Position numbers and translations under genes: made by a program
Assembly (NCBI RefSeq): GCF_037042905.1
Contig: NC_087252.1
Span: 18,989,701-19,053,700, forward strand
Reading direction: 5' to 3'
Length of the DNA stretch: 64,000 nt
Origin: Lytechinus pictus
Lineage: Eukaryota; Echinodermata; Echinoidea; Temnopleuroida; Toxopneustidae
The notes under the pieces: generated by a model
The model's database searches: none
What the model saw: the letters and a program-made list of their open reading frames with translations, nothing else
What the model was told of the DNA's origin: nothing
Shown here: positions 38,035 to 51,000 of the stretch, one piece after another
Position numbering within the stretch: the first letter of the stretch is position 1
Layout of the letters: every line of letters starts with the position of its first letter

Positions 38035-40864
38035 TATGATGAATAGCATTCTTTTGGCGCGAACGAGATGGTCACGCAGAGAACGGTCTTTCCGATATGC
38101 CAGAAGTACGGGGTTGTCTCCAAAGATCTCCTTGCAAGAAGGAGATGACAGGAACAGCTTTAGACGTATGGTTGCTGATGATGATAGACTGGTTGTCACT
38201 ATTCCACCTGATCTCCCATTATCTGATGATGAGAAGTCTGTCTTAAAGAAAGGTCTAACTTTTATCCCCACTACCGAACGTGTTGATGAATTCCAGACTC
38301 GAGAGGATTTCGAAAGGTTTGCCAGACGTATGAAGCTATCAGCCCATTACTATCGACCTGAGAATGAAGCTACTCCCACACCTGACCATGATAGTCATTC
38401 GGATCATTTTGCTGCTCTAAAACCACGGCGGTCTACCTGGATGCCACCCGATGGAGAATTGCCAGCTCTTGACAGTTTCATCTCGAAGTGCAGATCTGAC
38501 ATGAATGACATTCTCAACGCTGACAAAAGAGTTAGTCATAACATTACCCGATCTGATCGTGAGACCATCAAGTCCTTACGTAATAACAAGGATTATATCA
38601 TCAAACCAGCTGATAAGGGTGGAGCCATTGTGGTATGGAGACGTGACCTCTACATTCATGAGGGCGAACGCCAATTGTCTGATCCTGAATTCTACGAACC
38701 AGTCGAAACTGATCCCACTCCTGAGCACCATACCATGGTCAAGGATACAGTACAAGAGTTGATACAAAATGACGACCTGCCCAAGAATGCGTCTAATCTC
38801 ATTCAAGATAATCCTCGGTGCTCTACTTTCTACTTACTACCTAAGATCCATAAAGCTAACACACCTGGAAGACCGATTGTATCAACGTGTAATTGCCCCA
38901 CTGTATCCTAGCCCCTCTTGTCACTCAGCTTCCTACGTACTACGTGAAAGACTCCTCTGATGCTGTTCGCCTCATAAGGGATGTTACTCTAGATGAAAGA
39001 AGTAAGCATCTCCTCTTCACGATGGATATTTCATCTCTCTATACTAACATACCCATAGACGACGGTTTGAGGGCTCTCCGCTACTTCTTGGAACGCAATG
39101 CCCCCGATGATTCCCCGAGTGTGGAAACCCTTCTAAGGTTGGCTGAACTAGTTCTCCGTTTGTCAGCTTTCGAATTTGATGGACGCTACTACAAGCAACA
39201 TAAAGGTGTGGCTATGGGAACAAAAATGGGCCCTTCTTATGCTTGTCTCTTTGTTGGGTTCGTGGGGGAACAGATGCTGCAATCATATCATGGGCCTAAA
39301 CATGTCTTGTTTAAGCGATACATAGACGACTATCTTGGAATAAGCACCGGCTCAGAGGAGGATCTTCAAGATTTCATCGCATATGCTAATAACTACCATC
39401 CATCTCTTAAGTTCACACATTGTATCTCTAGCACCAGTGTGGACTTCCTGGACATCTCCATCTCTATCAAAGATTTAGGTCTTTCAACTGATGTATTCTA
39501 AAAACCTACTTCTTCTCACTCCTACTTGAAATATGACTCCTCCCATCCAGCGGCTTGTAAGAAGGCGATCCCCTACTCCCAGATGACCAGGCTACGTAGA
39601 ATCTGCAGCGATGATGCTCGTTTTAAACAACGGGCTGCCGAGATGGGTGATTTCTTCGTGAAGAGAGGCTACCCTCAGGAACTCATTCAGCACTCCATTC
39701 AAAGATCTAATGTGATCTCGCAGGACGAAGCTTTGACTGGGAAGATAAACAACAACAAGAGTCGTCGAGTTCCACTAGTGATGACTTATCATCCCACGTC
39801 TGCACTCATTACAATATCTATCAAAAACAACGCCAAGCTGTTCCTGTCATCTCCTTCTTGCAAGGAGATCTTTGGAGACAACCCCGTACTTCTGGCATAT
39901 CGGAAAGACCGTTCTCTGCGTGACCATCTCGTTCGCTCCAAATTGCCGCCTAATCAACCGGCAGATGCAACTGGCACATCTCAATGCGGCAGGCCGAGAT
40001 GCAATACCTGTCCCTACGTCATGAGGGGAGGTGTCATCCAAGGACCCAGAAGAACTTGGCGCGTCAAGGCCTCCTTCAAGTGCACCACCAGAAACGTCGT
40101 ATATGCTATACGATGCTCACGCTGCTCCAAGCTTTATATTGGAGAGACCAAACGACGTCTAGCAGACAGAGTAACAGAGCACCTGCGTTCGATCCGACTT
40201 AACACACCAGGGGCCCGTTGCAGAAAGAGTTGCAATCAAACGCAACTCTAAAAATCATGCGCAACTTCATTTTTAACCAATCGACAGCGCGCATTTTGGA
40301 CTTGCGATTGATTTTTTGACTTACGTTTAAACGCAACTCTTTCTGCAACGGGCCCCTGGCCTTCCAGTTGCAACGCATTTCAACCAACCTGGACATTTCA
40401 TCAACGATCTACAGGTATGCGTTGCCATCCCTTGCGACCGTGAGACGGATCGCAAACTCAAAGAAGAGAAGCTGATCTACAGTCTCGGGACCCTCGCACC
40501 CCACGGAATGAATGTGTCTTTCCGCGCCTTCCCAATGCCTGAGACCAAGTGAACTTTTCTTTCTTTACCGATGGATGGATAGACTCTTTTGCCGTTTTTA
40601 CTCTATGTCATAATAGTTGCCTTGACTTTACTCATTACGTCACAATATCATCTAACAATGCACCTGTCGCGTTAGTTATGTTGTTGCACATTAATTTTAT
40701 TGCGCGTTGGTATCATCACCAAATGATGCAACCTGTTTTGGATTTAATAAATTCATCGCTGAAGAAGGTCTATGACCGAAAATTTGGAAGATTATGTCTC
40801 CTCACGGCGTTTCTATTAAGTTTTTTTTTGTTTCTACATTATGACGCCGACGCAGAACTCTTTG

Positions 40865-40919
<55 letters not shown>

Positions 40920-43900
40920 AGGGTGTGTGTGTGTGTGTGTCCCCCCTACCTTCGAGGAGAGATTTCCGCCCATGGTTATGGGAGAGACCTCATCCTATTT
41001 GACCTTTGACCCATGCCCTTTGACCCATGCCCTTTGACCCATGCCCTTTGACCGCATGACCTTTGACACATGACCTTTGACCAAATGACCTTTAGTCGGT
41101 CAGCCATGACCTTTAGTCCGGTCAGCCTTTGACCTTTACCCCGGTCAGCCTTTGACCACACGACCCGATGGGTTGACCCAGACTTCCGGCCAGCCATGAA
41201 ATGGTATGACGACACAGTTATGCAACCACCGTGATGTCATAGAATTACCCTTATTGCACCATCGATATTGCACCACCGTTGCGTCATCGCCACGTATTGG
41301 TGACTTTCGGTCGACCTTATCACACGAGGCAGCGACGTTGCACGGGTATTTTTAGCATATGATACGATGCACAAAAATACATCTTTGCAGTTTCCTATTT
41401 AAAAAGTTATCTTTTTCCGCCTACCGGTAGATATGTCAAGTGCCTCGCATGACGTCACCATGAAATGGTGTTAGCGACGCAACCACCGTGATGTCATCCC
41501 AGGGAATTACCCTTATCGCACCGTATCGGTATTGCACCACCGTGGCGCAATCGCCACGTATAGGATACGATGCACAAAAAAGACGTATGATTTCTGCACA
41601 GTTTCCTATTGGAAAAGTTATCTTTCTCTGCCTACCAGCAGATATGTCAAGTGCCTAGCGGTTTACGAATCGATCACCCCATGCACGGCCAACGCGCGTC
41701 ATTGAACTTGGGATATCCTATTCAAGGTGAAAGCCGACTCTCTCTGCCTCTTATTACAACAATTATTGGTAATCCAACGTGTGATTATAATCATGATATC
41801 TCAGGCTCTACTAATTCCAGACTTTTCCCCATCAAAACTCTCTGACTTTTTCATACTGTTTTGTTCATACTTTTCATTTAACTCACATGGCCTGCCCGGC
41901 TCTCTGACTCGCAAAAAGTATACTATATTGAAACCGGTAGATGACTCCTTTAAATCAACTTCATTCATCCGCAGTACAGATGGTGATAACATGAAACACT
42001 ATATAGTCAAGGATGATTCTTTATTATTATCATCATTTATTCTATTCCATTTCAATGTAGATAGGTTCAGATATTGTATAAACAGCAGATTTTGATACAA
42101 ATGTAAATAATGTAAGTTATGTTCTCAAATTATGTTGTAATAACAAACTAATTGTTAACTGTTCATTGTTAATATTAAAGCGAAGTTCTCGTTTTTCTAC
42201 TTCTTCGCTTAACTTAATGGATTGTAACACATGTATATGGATGGCATTCAGATAATATTAACACAATGAAGTTCAAACTGTCATTTATGTTGACGGCGTT
42301 TTCTTGGATGATTATCATTTGACAAGCATGATGTTTGTGCCTTTAGTTGTAGGCTCCATCTTCGACCTCCGTTTCTTCTCCACCATCATCATTATCGTCA
42401 TCGTCACCTTGATACTGGAATAAACCATCGAATCGTGAACCATGCCTGGCTAACACCCTCTGTACGGCTTTCCGGAATTCCATGCCATTCTCTAATCTTT
42501 CCGTGAGATCGGACACGATTTCGTGATTGATGTCAGCGTCTTCGAGGTACATTTTCTGCTGCAAGAACTGAGAGTAAAGATCGAAAAAGATGCGTTTGAC
42601 TGCCCACAGTAGTTTCACGTGAGCCTTTGCTTTAGCGTCTTCTTCTTCCATTCCTTCTGAGATGTATTTCTGATATTTTTCGTCTCTCAAGTCCTCGGTG
42701 GCCGTCATGGCTTGGTCTAACCATCCTCGATAAGCGAGGTTGTCTTCAGTTTCTTCCATGTTTGCTGTCATTGACGATTCGTGTCCATCGCTTTCTGATA
42801 CGCTCGTTCCGGAATCATCGTTGGATTCTTCAACTCTTTGCATTTGAGAGGATGGGTCGGAGTCTTCATCTTCACTCGTTTCTTCTCCAGTATCATGCTC
42901 GTTTTGTTCATGCCTCTGCATATCATACTTCCTACTAAAGGTTTTATCGCATCGTGAACAAGCGTAGCGGTTGGACATATCCAACGTATTCATGTTGACT
43001 CGATGATTATTTGTTGGGAAATGAAGAAAATTAACGTTCAACCTTGTAATAATACGTAATCATGAAACGCGCGCGAAGGTACTTCGATTACTCACAATTC
43101 TTACGGATTTTTACGGATTCTTACAGATTTTTGCGGATTCTTACGGATTTTTACAGATTATAGCTTACGGATTCTTACGGATTTTTACGGAATTTTACGG
43201 ATTCTTACGGATTCTTACGGATTTTTACGGATTCTTACGGATTTTTGCGGATTCTTACGGATTTTTACGGATTCTTACGGATTCTTACGGATTTTTACTG
43301 ATTCTTACGGATTTTTGCGGATTCTTACGGATTTTTACGGATTCTTACGGATTTTTACGGATTCTTACGGATTTTTACGGATTCTTACGGATTTTTACGG
43401 ATTCTTACGGATTCTTACGGATTTTTGCGGATTCTTACGGATTCTTGCGGATTCCCATGCTGCATTGGTCATTCCAACGTGGATGAACATATTTTCCTTG
43501 AGATTATATGAAAATTTTTATGAAAGCATTAATTAATCCATAAAAATCCGTAAGCTATAATCCGTAAGAATCCGTAAAAATCCGTAAGAATCCGTAAAAA
43601 TCCGTATGAATCCGCAAAAATCCGTAAGAATCCGTAAGAATCCGTAAAAATCCGTAAGAATCCGTAAAAATCCGTAAGAATCCGTGAAAATCCGTAAGAA
43701 TCCGTAAGAATCCGTAAGAATCCGCAGAAATCCGTAAGAATCCGTAAGAATCCGTAAAAATCCGTAAGAATCCGTAAAAATCCGTAAGAATCCGCAAAAA
43801 TCCGTAAGAATCCGTAAAAATCCGTAAGAATCCGTAAGAATCCGCGAAAATCCGTAAAAATCCGTAAAAATCCGTAAGAATCCGTAAAAATCCGTAAAAA

Positions 43901-46900
43901 TCCGTAAAAATCCGTAAGAATCCGTAAAAATCCGTAAGCTATAATCCGTAAAAATCCATAAGAATCCGCAAAAATCCGTAAGGATCCGTAAGAATCCGTA
44001 AAAATCCGTAAGAATTGTGAGTAATCGAAGTACCTTCGCGCGCGTTTCATGATTACGTATTATTACAAGGTTGAACGTTAATTTTCTTCATTTCCCAACA
44101 AATAATCATCGAGTCAACATGAATACGTTGGATATGTCCAACCGCTACGCTTGTTCACGATGCGATAAAACCTTTAGTAGGAAGTATGATATGCAGAGGC
44201 ATGAACAAAACGAGCATGATACTGGAGAAGAAACGAGTGAAGATGAAGACTCCGACCCATCCTCTCAAATGCAAAGAGTTGAAGAATCCAACGATGATTC
44301 CGGAACGAGCGTATCAGAAAGCGATGGACACGAATCGTCAATGACAGCAAACATGGAAGAAACTGAAGACAACCTCGCTTATCGAGGATGGTTAGACCAA
44401 GCCATGACGGCCACCGAGGACTTGAGAGACGAAAAATATCAGAAATACATCTCAGAAGGAATGGAAGAAGAAGACGCTAAAGCAAAGGCTCACGTGAAAC
44501 TACTGTGGGCAGTCAAACACATCTTTTTCGATCTTTACTCTCAGTTCTTGCAGCAGAACGTGTACCTCGAAGACGCTGACATCAATCACGAAATCGTGTC
44601 CGATCTCACGGAAAGATTAGAGAATGGCATGGAATTCCGGAAAGCCGTACAGAGGGTGTTAGCAAGGCATGGTTCACGATTCGATGGTTTATTCCAGTAT
44701 CAAGGTGACGATGACGATAATGATGATGGTGGAGAAGAAACGGAGGTCGAAGATGGAGCCTACAACTAAAGGCACACACATCATGCTTGTCAAATGATAA
44801 TCATCCAAGAAAACGCCGTCAACATAAATGACAGTTTGAACTTCATTGTGTTCATATTTTCTGAATGCCATCCACATACATGTGTTACAATCCATTAAGT
44901 TAAGCGAAGAAATAGAAAAACGAGAACTTCGCTTTAATATTAACAATGAACAGTTAACAATTAGTTTGTTATTACAACATTATTTGAGAACATAACTTAC
45001 ATTATTTACATTTGTATCAAAATCTGCTGTTTATACAATATCTGAACCTATCTACATTGAAATGGAATAGAATAAATGATGATAATAATAAAGAATCATC
45101 CTTGACTATATAGTGTTTCATGTTATCACCATCTGTACTGCGGATGAATGAAGTTGATTTAAAGGAGTCATCTACCGGTTTCAATATAGTATACTTTTTG
45201 CGAGTCAGAGAGCCGGGCAGGCCATGTGAGTTAAATGAAAAGTATGAACAAAACAGTATGAAAAAGTCAGAGAGTTTTGATGGGGAAAAGTCTGGAATTA
45301 GTAGAGCCTGAGATATCATGATTATAATCACACGTTGGATTACCAATAATTGTTGTAATAAGAGGCAGAGAGAGTCGGCTTTCACCTTGAATAGGATATC
45401 CCAAGTTCAATGACGCGCGTTGGCCGTGCATGGGGTGATCGATTCGTAAACCGCTAGGCACTTGACATATCTGCTGGTAGGCAGAGAAAGATAACTTTTC
45501 CAATAGGAAACTGTGCAGAAATCGTACGTCTTTTTTGTGCATCGTATCCTATACGTGGCGATTGCGCCACGGTGGTGCAATACCGATACGGTGCGATAAG
45601 GGTAATTCCCTGGGATGACATCACGGTGGTTGCGTCGCTAACACCATTTCATGGTGACGTCATGCGAGGCACTTGACATATCTACCGGTAGGCGGAAAAA
45701 GATAACTTTTTAAATAGGAAACTGCAAAGATGTATTTTTGTGCATCGTATCATATGCTAAAAATACCCGTGCAACGTCGCTGCCTCGTGTGATAAGGTCG
45801 ACCGAAAGTCACCAATACGTGGCGATGACGCAACGGTGGTGCAATATCGATGGTGCAATAAGGGTAATTCTATGACATCACGGTGGTTGCATAACTGTGT
45901 CGTCATACCATTTCATGGCTGGCCGGAAGTCTGGGTCAACCCATCGGGTCGTGTGGTCAAAGGCTGACCGGGGTAAAGGTCAAAGGCTGACCGGACTAAA
46001 GGTCATGGCTGACCGGGCTAAAGGTCAAAGGCTGACCGGGCTAAAGGTCAAAGGCTGACCGACTAAAGGTCATGTGGTCAAAGGGCATGGGTCAAAGGTC
46101 ATGCGGTCAAAGGGCATGGGTCAAAGGGCATGGGTCAAAGGTCAAATAGGATGAGGTTTCTCCCATAACTACTACCTACTGTCCCGGTTCATCAGTTTTG
46201 GACAAAGACATGTAAGCTGTTTATTTGAGATTTGACGGCATTTTCGATAGATTTACTAGGATGTAGAGTTCATTGCCTGCCTTATCGTCGTACTAAGTGT
46301 ATGTATAATCTTAACAGTTAATTATAACTTAAAATTTCCCTAGAACCTCGGATTTTCGAATACAATTCTGTTTCTCTTCAGTGAAATATGCATGTCCTCT
46401 CTTGCATTAGATCACATCTCAGTCAGAAAGATAAAAAACAATCCGAGAGCTTTCAATAACTCCTCCAGTTATCAAGAGCAAATGTTGATCTTGACCTATG
46501 TGGTTATTAGCATAGATCTTTATTTCGGAAACTAAAAGTACCGCATTATGATCATAAAAAAAACAATGGCGTTTCAATTCAAATTGGGGGAGTAAATTGA
46601 CAGCTAGTTGCGTCCCCTGACCCCCCCCCCCCCTCCCGACTATCTGATACAACATTAAAGGGAAATTATTATATGTGGCATATATGAAATACAATTCACT
46701 CTACTGTTATGTTTGAGAATTTCAACAGTGTGAATCCATTTTCACACAGTGTGGGTACACTGTGGATATCCACAATGTCGAGGTGCAACAATGTGACATC
46801 ACCTTCACACTGTTAAAATTTGAACATTTTGATAGAATGAATAATATTTTTCACATAGTACATTATGTGAACACACTGTAATCACACTGTGAGACACTAT

Positions 46901-48032
46901 GTTCTTTTCAGCAGGGCAATTTCGGGGACATTCCTGTCTTCGGTTGAGAATATTTATTTTTGCCATCGATCGATAGGCTTCGGTCATTTTAATGTGAATT
47001 CCGCTCATTTTATTATCCTATTTTGGCTAAACCGATCCTAGATAGCATGATAAACCATCCTAGAGTCCAACCTTTCCCAGTTCCAGAGACCAAATATTTA
47101 TCATTCATGACCCTTTCGGTTTAACATCATCTTTATTTTGGAAACTCAAAGTAGTGCATTAGGACCGTTAAACGTTGGCCGTAGAATTCCATTTTTTTTT
47201 TTTTTTTTGGGGGGGGTGGGGTGATAGCCGGAGCATCTTGACGTCCGTCTAGATAGTGCTCCGACCCCTTGTCGACTGTCTAATGCAAAATTACTGGAGA
47301 AATACTGTATGTTGCATTTATGTTTTAGTAATCAATTTAGGGGACATTTTCTTTTGATCATTGTTCAGATGTTTTTCTATCGACAGGCTTGTGGTCTTTT
47401 CAATGTACATTCCACTCGTTATTATCTCGTTTTGGCTGTACCTTGGCTTTTGCAAAATCTGTGAAATCAAATCCCAATTATGTATAGATACATATTCTCA
47501 ATTTCTTAAAACAGCACAGCCAATGACACCATTTCCAGCTATTCAGGGATGTTCCGCAACCACGGATCACGGCAACTGTATCTTAACTGTAGATTCAACA
47601 GAAGAAATAACATGCAATGCAAATAGATATTATCCAGACATCGATCTGTACTTCCAGCTGGGATCAGAGAACGTCGCAATCCCCGTCACACATATCTGGA
47701 ACAATACCGACGGTACGAGAAACAAAAGTGTGACAATCGTCGGACATATAAGTAATGAAGTTTATATCTGCGTCGCTACTGAGATTCCTGGAGTGAATGG
47801 TAACAGATCAACATCAGTCCGATTGATTGGACAAAATGCATCACTTAATCCAGCGGCATTCATTGTCCCTATTGTCTGTAAGTATGCAGATAGAAACACA
47901 AAACAAAATCATGTATACATTTACCTGTATGAAAGATACCGAGTGTTATTATTTTGAGCTGAAAAAAATACTACATTATCATTCCTGTGTGGAGACGTGG
48001 GTGTGTGTTTGCATCTACTCGCGTCCACACCC

Positions 48033-48068
<36 letters not shown>

Positions 48069-51000
48069 CCTCTCTCTCTCTGTTAGACTACCTCTGTATC
48101 TATGGATTTTTTATCAAGGGGGGGGGGTCCAGCTAAATAAATAGTTGACAAGCCAAAAAAAGGTATTCACCCAAAATTTGGAAAGGTTTCGTATGCCCCA
48201 AAAATGACAAGCAAAAAAAGGCTTTCCTTAATTTGCAGGTCGTTTTGTACCTAAAATTAATGTGACAAAAAAAAAAAAAATTAAAAGATGGTCGAATTTT
48301 TTTAAGGGGGTTGATTTATCAAGGGAGATTTGCCTTTCACAACAAAAAAAAATCAAGGGGGATTTTAACCTCTACTGATTCTCTGCTGATACGCAGATTG
48401 TTTTCCATTTAATTAATTTACAACTTGTCCATGCTATGACCATGTCCATTATGCGAGCACTCTGTATATAAATATATCATCTCTTTAACGATTCCGTATT
48501 TTCTCCCTGCAGTGACCCTTTTTATTACAACAGGAATGCTCACAATGACTGTCTTCTATAGGCGCCGTAAGTTTAATAGAATTTACCTTTTTTTTCTTGA
48601 GTGTGTGCTGTCTATTTGCTAAACGGCCAGTCTTAAGATATACCTATCAATATATTAACCTAATTATCAATAGTTCATAAAATAAATTACCGTATCATGT
48701 TGTCTCAAGAAACATAACTGTTTGAGGGGAAAAGTACGGGTTTTGCTCTACTTGGTAACATTAGTATTGCGTTATGAATCTACTGAATGGTGAAAAGGTG
48801 TCTTATCACTTAATTGGTCTATGTTACAATACTTCATAGCTAAGAACGTTGCTTTATGCTGCAGTCATATTTCCAGTACGCCGAATCGAAAACAGCCTTT
48901 AAATTCCTTTTTATTCAAACCACCTTTACGTAGCTGGTACAAAAAAGGTAAAACCGATGTTTTCGACTCGCTGTACGGCCGCTGTAAGGAAATGTGACAG
49001 CGCCATGAGGTATCTGAGCAAATTTGATAGATTGAGGAATTGATGGTGAGGGGCAAGGGCAATGGTTGTTTTATATCGTAGAGTTTCAAAAAATTGTCAA
49101 TATGAGAAAAAATTAAAATAACTGAATAGTGTCATCAGGCAAATGTGTAATGTGCATTGTAGTAAGTGTTACGTTAGCTGTGATATAAATTCGTTTTCCT
49201 ATATCATTTTATCTTTTTTCATCTAGGTAAAACTCCCAACGTAAAAGGTAATGCAAATTATTTAGAAAGGTAAATTAGTATAAGATTTTTAATCACACCA
49301 TCAAGCCTTCTTAAACTTTGCCAGGGGAGAGGGAAACACAATTTTCCTTAATTTTCTCTGTGGCATTTATCTTTTTTTCATCGAATTGACTCAAATCTAT
49401 CGTAAGCTGCATGGTCTCATTAGTCACCAGTGAAATGTTGTTCAGAGCAACCCTTAAAACATGCAGAAGAAAATCATAGTTGTACGGCCTTTGAGATAAA
49501 ATTAGATGACGATTTTTAATCACAGATACCTTGCAAGTCTTCCTGGATGTTTTATACATCACATATCACAGTTTTCTTATAAGACCTTTTAAATGGCAAC
49601 CGATTTCTTTCAATGATGAAGGTTAATTTATATAGAAGTATTGTAATTATATGTTTGAATTTATTGCTATTTTGTGTGTTCCAGGTAGGCACCAGCCAAT
49701 TTTGGAGAACCTCTCGACAGAATTTTCATTTGTTAGGTGATCCCCAGGCATTGGCTAGTGCTCAATTTTACATTTCTTTTGTAATATCTCTATTGCTGTC
49801 ATGTTTTCTTGCCTCGAAATGAAATAAATAAATAAAATAAATAAACGATCAAAAAAGATATTACAAGACTGTTTCCTTTCATATCAGCCACATGTACAGC
49901 ATATGCTTTATTTTTATCAAATATTATAGTTATCAAGAACACTATCTCTGATCTGACGGGGGGGGTTATCGTTACCATACTATCATAGGATTTTCAAAAG
50001 GAACCACGTACTGAAAAATACATTTTGTTTCCTTCAGATCTTGTTTCTTATGTGGAACTGTGGAAGCTTGTCGAACTTGCATTCATGTATAAAGAAACTG
50101 ACCAACTAGACAAGGTTGTAACAGCTCTGTGCAATAATGAACGAGAAAGTCTAGGGGTAGTCAAGGATGCACATTATTACTACACCCATCTCTGTACATG
50201 GAAAGAAACAACTACGAAGAAACGGCAGAGAAAAGTATTAAAAGAAAAACTCCACAGCAAGAACGCAGAGAAGACTTTGTGGGGTTTACGAGGTATGGCA
50301 GCCAAAAAAAAACATATACATTGCGTCCCAGGAAAAACGAAACTGAGATTTATCGATGAGATAACATAACTTAATCACAAAAACGATAGACAAGATACCT
50401 ACAATAAATTGTAAAGTTTAGAATTTCCTCTTTCATCTGAAATTACTTAAATTATTTCTCATTCATGTATGAGTGAGCAAAGGCAATTTGAAGAGGGGAT
50501 ACCAAAAAGTCACTTGACGGGCTGTATCTGGGTTTAAAAAGAAAACCTTTTTTTTTTAAGTTCAGTATCTGCTCTCTAATTTGATACCTCAATGACAGAA
50601 AATGGTCAAGAAATAACAAAGTTCTGCGTATTTGAAATAAAGCTTGAATTTCAATAATTTCATCAAATGAAGAGGTCATGAAGAGGTTTTACAGGCTAGC
50701 GTTCCGAGTCACTCCACACTTTTGTTTTCATAGAATCAATTAATTCACACGATGATGTTCATGGATCGTAATAACAACTGTGTGGGATATAATCTTGTTG
50801 TCTAATCATGTAAAATTACACAATCAGTTTTCCACTGTGTTTATGTTTCATCAGATTATCGAAAAATGAAGTCGGCAGTAATTGAATGGTTTGACTTAAA
50901 ACACGTATTGAATGAAATCGGTGAACGTGAGAAAATCACTAAGTTCCTCGAATCCCTTGGGATAGATCATTCAAACATAAGAGGAACGGCAGAAACATCA

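Larger units (their letters stand above)
37990..40920 (+). mobile_element. Penelope-like element with GIY-YIG endonuclease, nearly full length
   Basis: The unit runs from a TA microsatellite (37996-38037) to an AT/GT microsatellite (40867-40940), which may be its tails. It contains an inverted piece of its own coding region at the 5' end, the reverse transcriptase/GIY-YIG reading frame, and a 3' part with a hammerhead-like motif. It lies in receptor intron 3, same strand as the host gene. It is inactivated by a frameshift, a stop and a MITE insertion, but otherwise well preserved, suggesting a fairly recent copy. Confidence 0.8.
40975..46169. mobile_element. Foldback element with two gene-bearing arms (5.2 kb)
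   Basis: Two long arms are inverted copies of each other: about 40975-43455 and 43541-46169, with a short unique centre. Reading inwards each arm has (a) an outer array of 14-15-bp units based on CCTTTGACCCATG, (b) two direct copies of a segment with 'cgcaaccaccgtgatgtcat' and 'ttgcaccaccg', (c) a unique stretch, (d) a C2H2 zinc-finger gene and (e) an inner array of TCCGTAARAA decamers. Arms differ by scattered substitutions and by array length, so this is not simply an assembly mirror. The layout recalls the TU foldback family of sea urchins, which have outer arms of short tandem repeats. No transposase was found. A clean target duplication is not visible. Confidence 0.85.

Noticed and set aside
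38036-38163. ATG at 38036 as the true start of the Penelope-like protein
   Set aside because: The first part is the inverted copy of the element's own 39835-39936 region, so its translation is not the native N-terminus.
43529-44050. A 173-codon open frame with repeated RILTDFYGFL-type peptide in the foldback centre
   Set aside because: It is a direct translation of the 10-bp decamer array, open because 10-bp units repeat in frame every 30 bases; the same happens on the other strand and arm.
42343-44769. The two zinc-finger genes as an ordinary divergent host gene pair
   Set aside because: Homology extends far beyond the genes through whole inverted arms with arrays at both ends, so they are parts of one mobile structure.
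47361-47514. Upstream extension of receptor exon 4 with a hydrophobic start (a possible alternative signal-peptide exon)
   Set aside because: The frame is open by chance through the acceptor; the phase-1 acceptor at 47514 fits the rest of the gene. An alternative start here cannot be fully excluded without RNA data.
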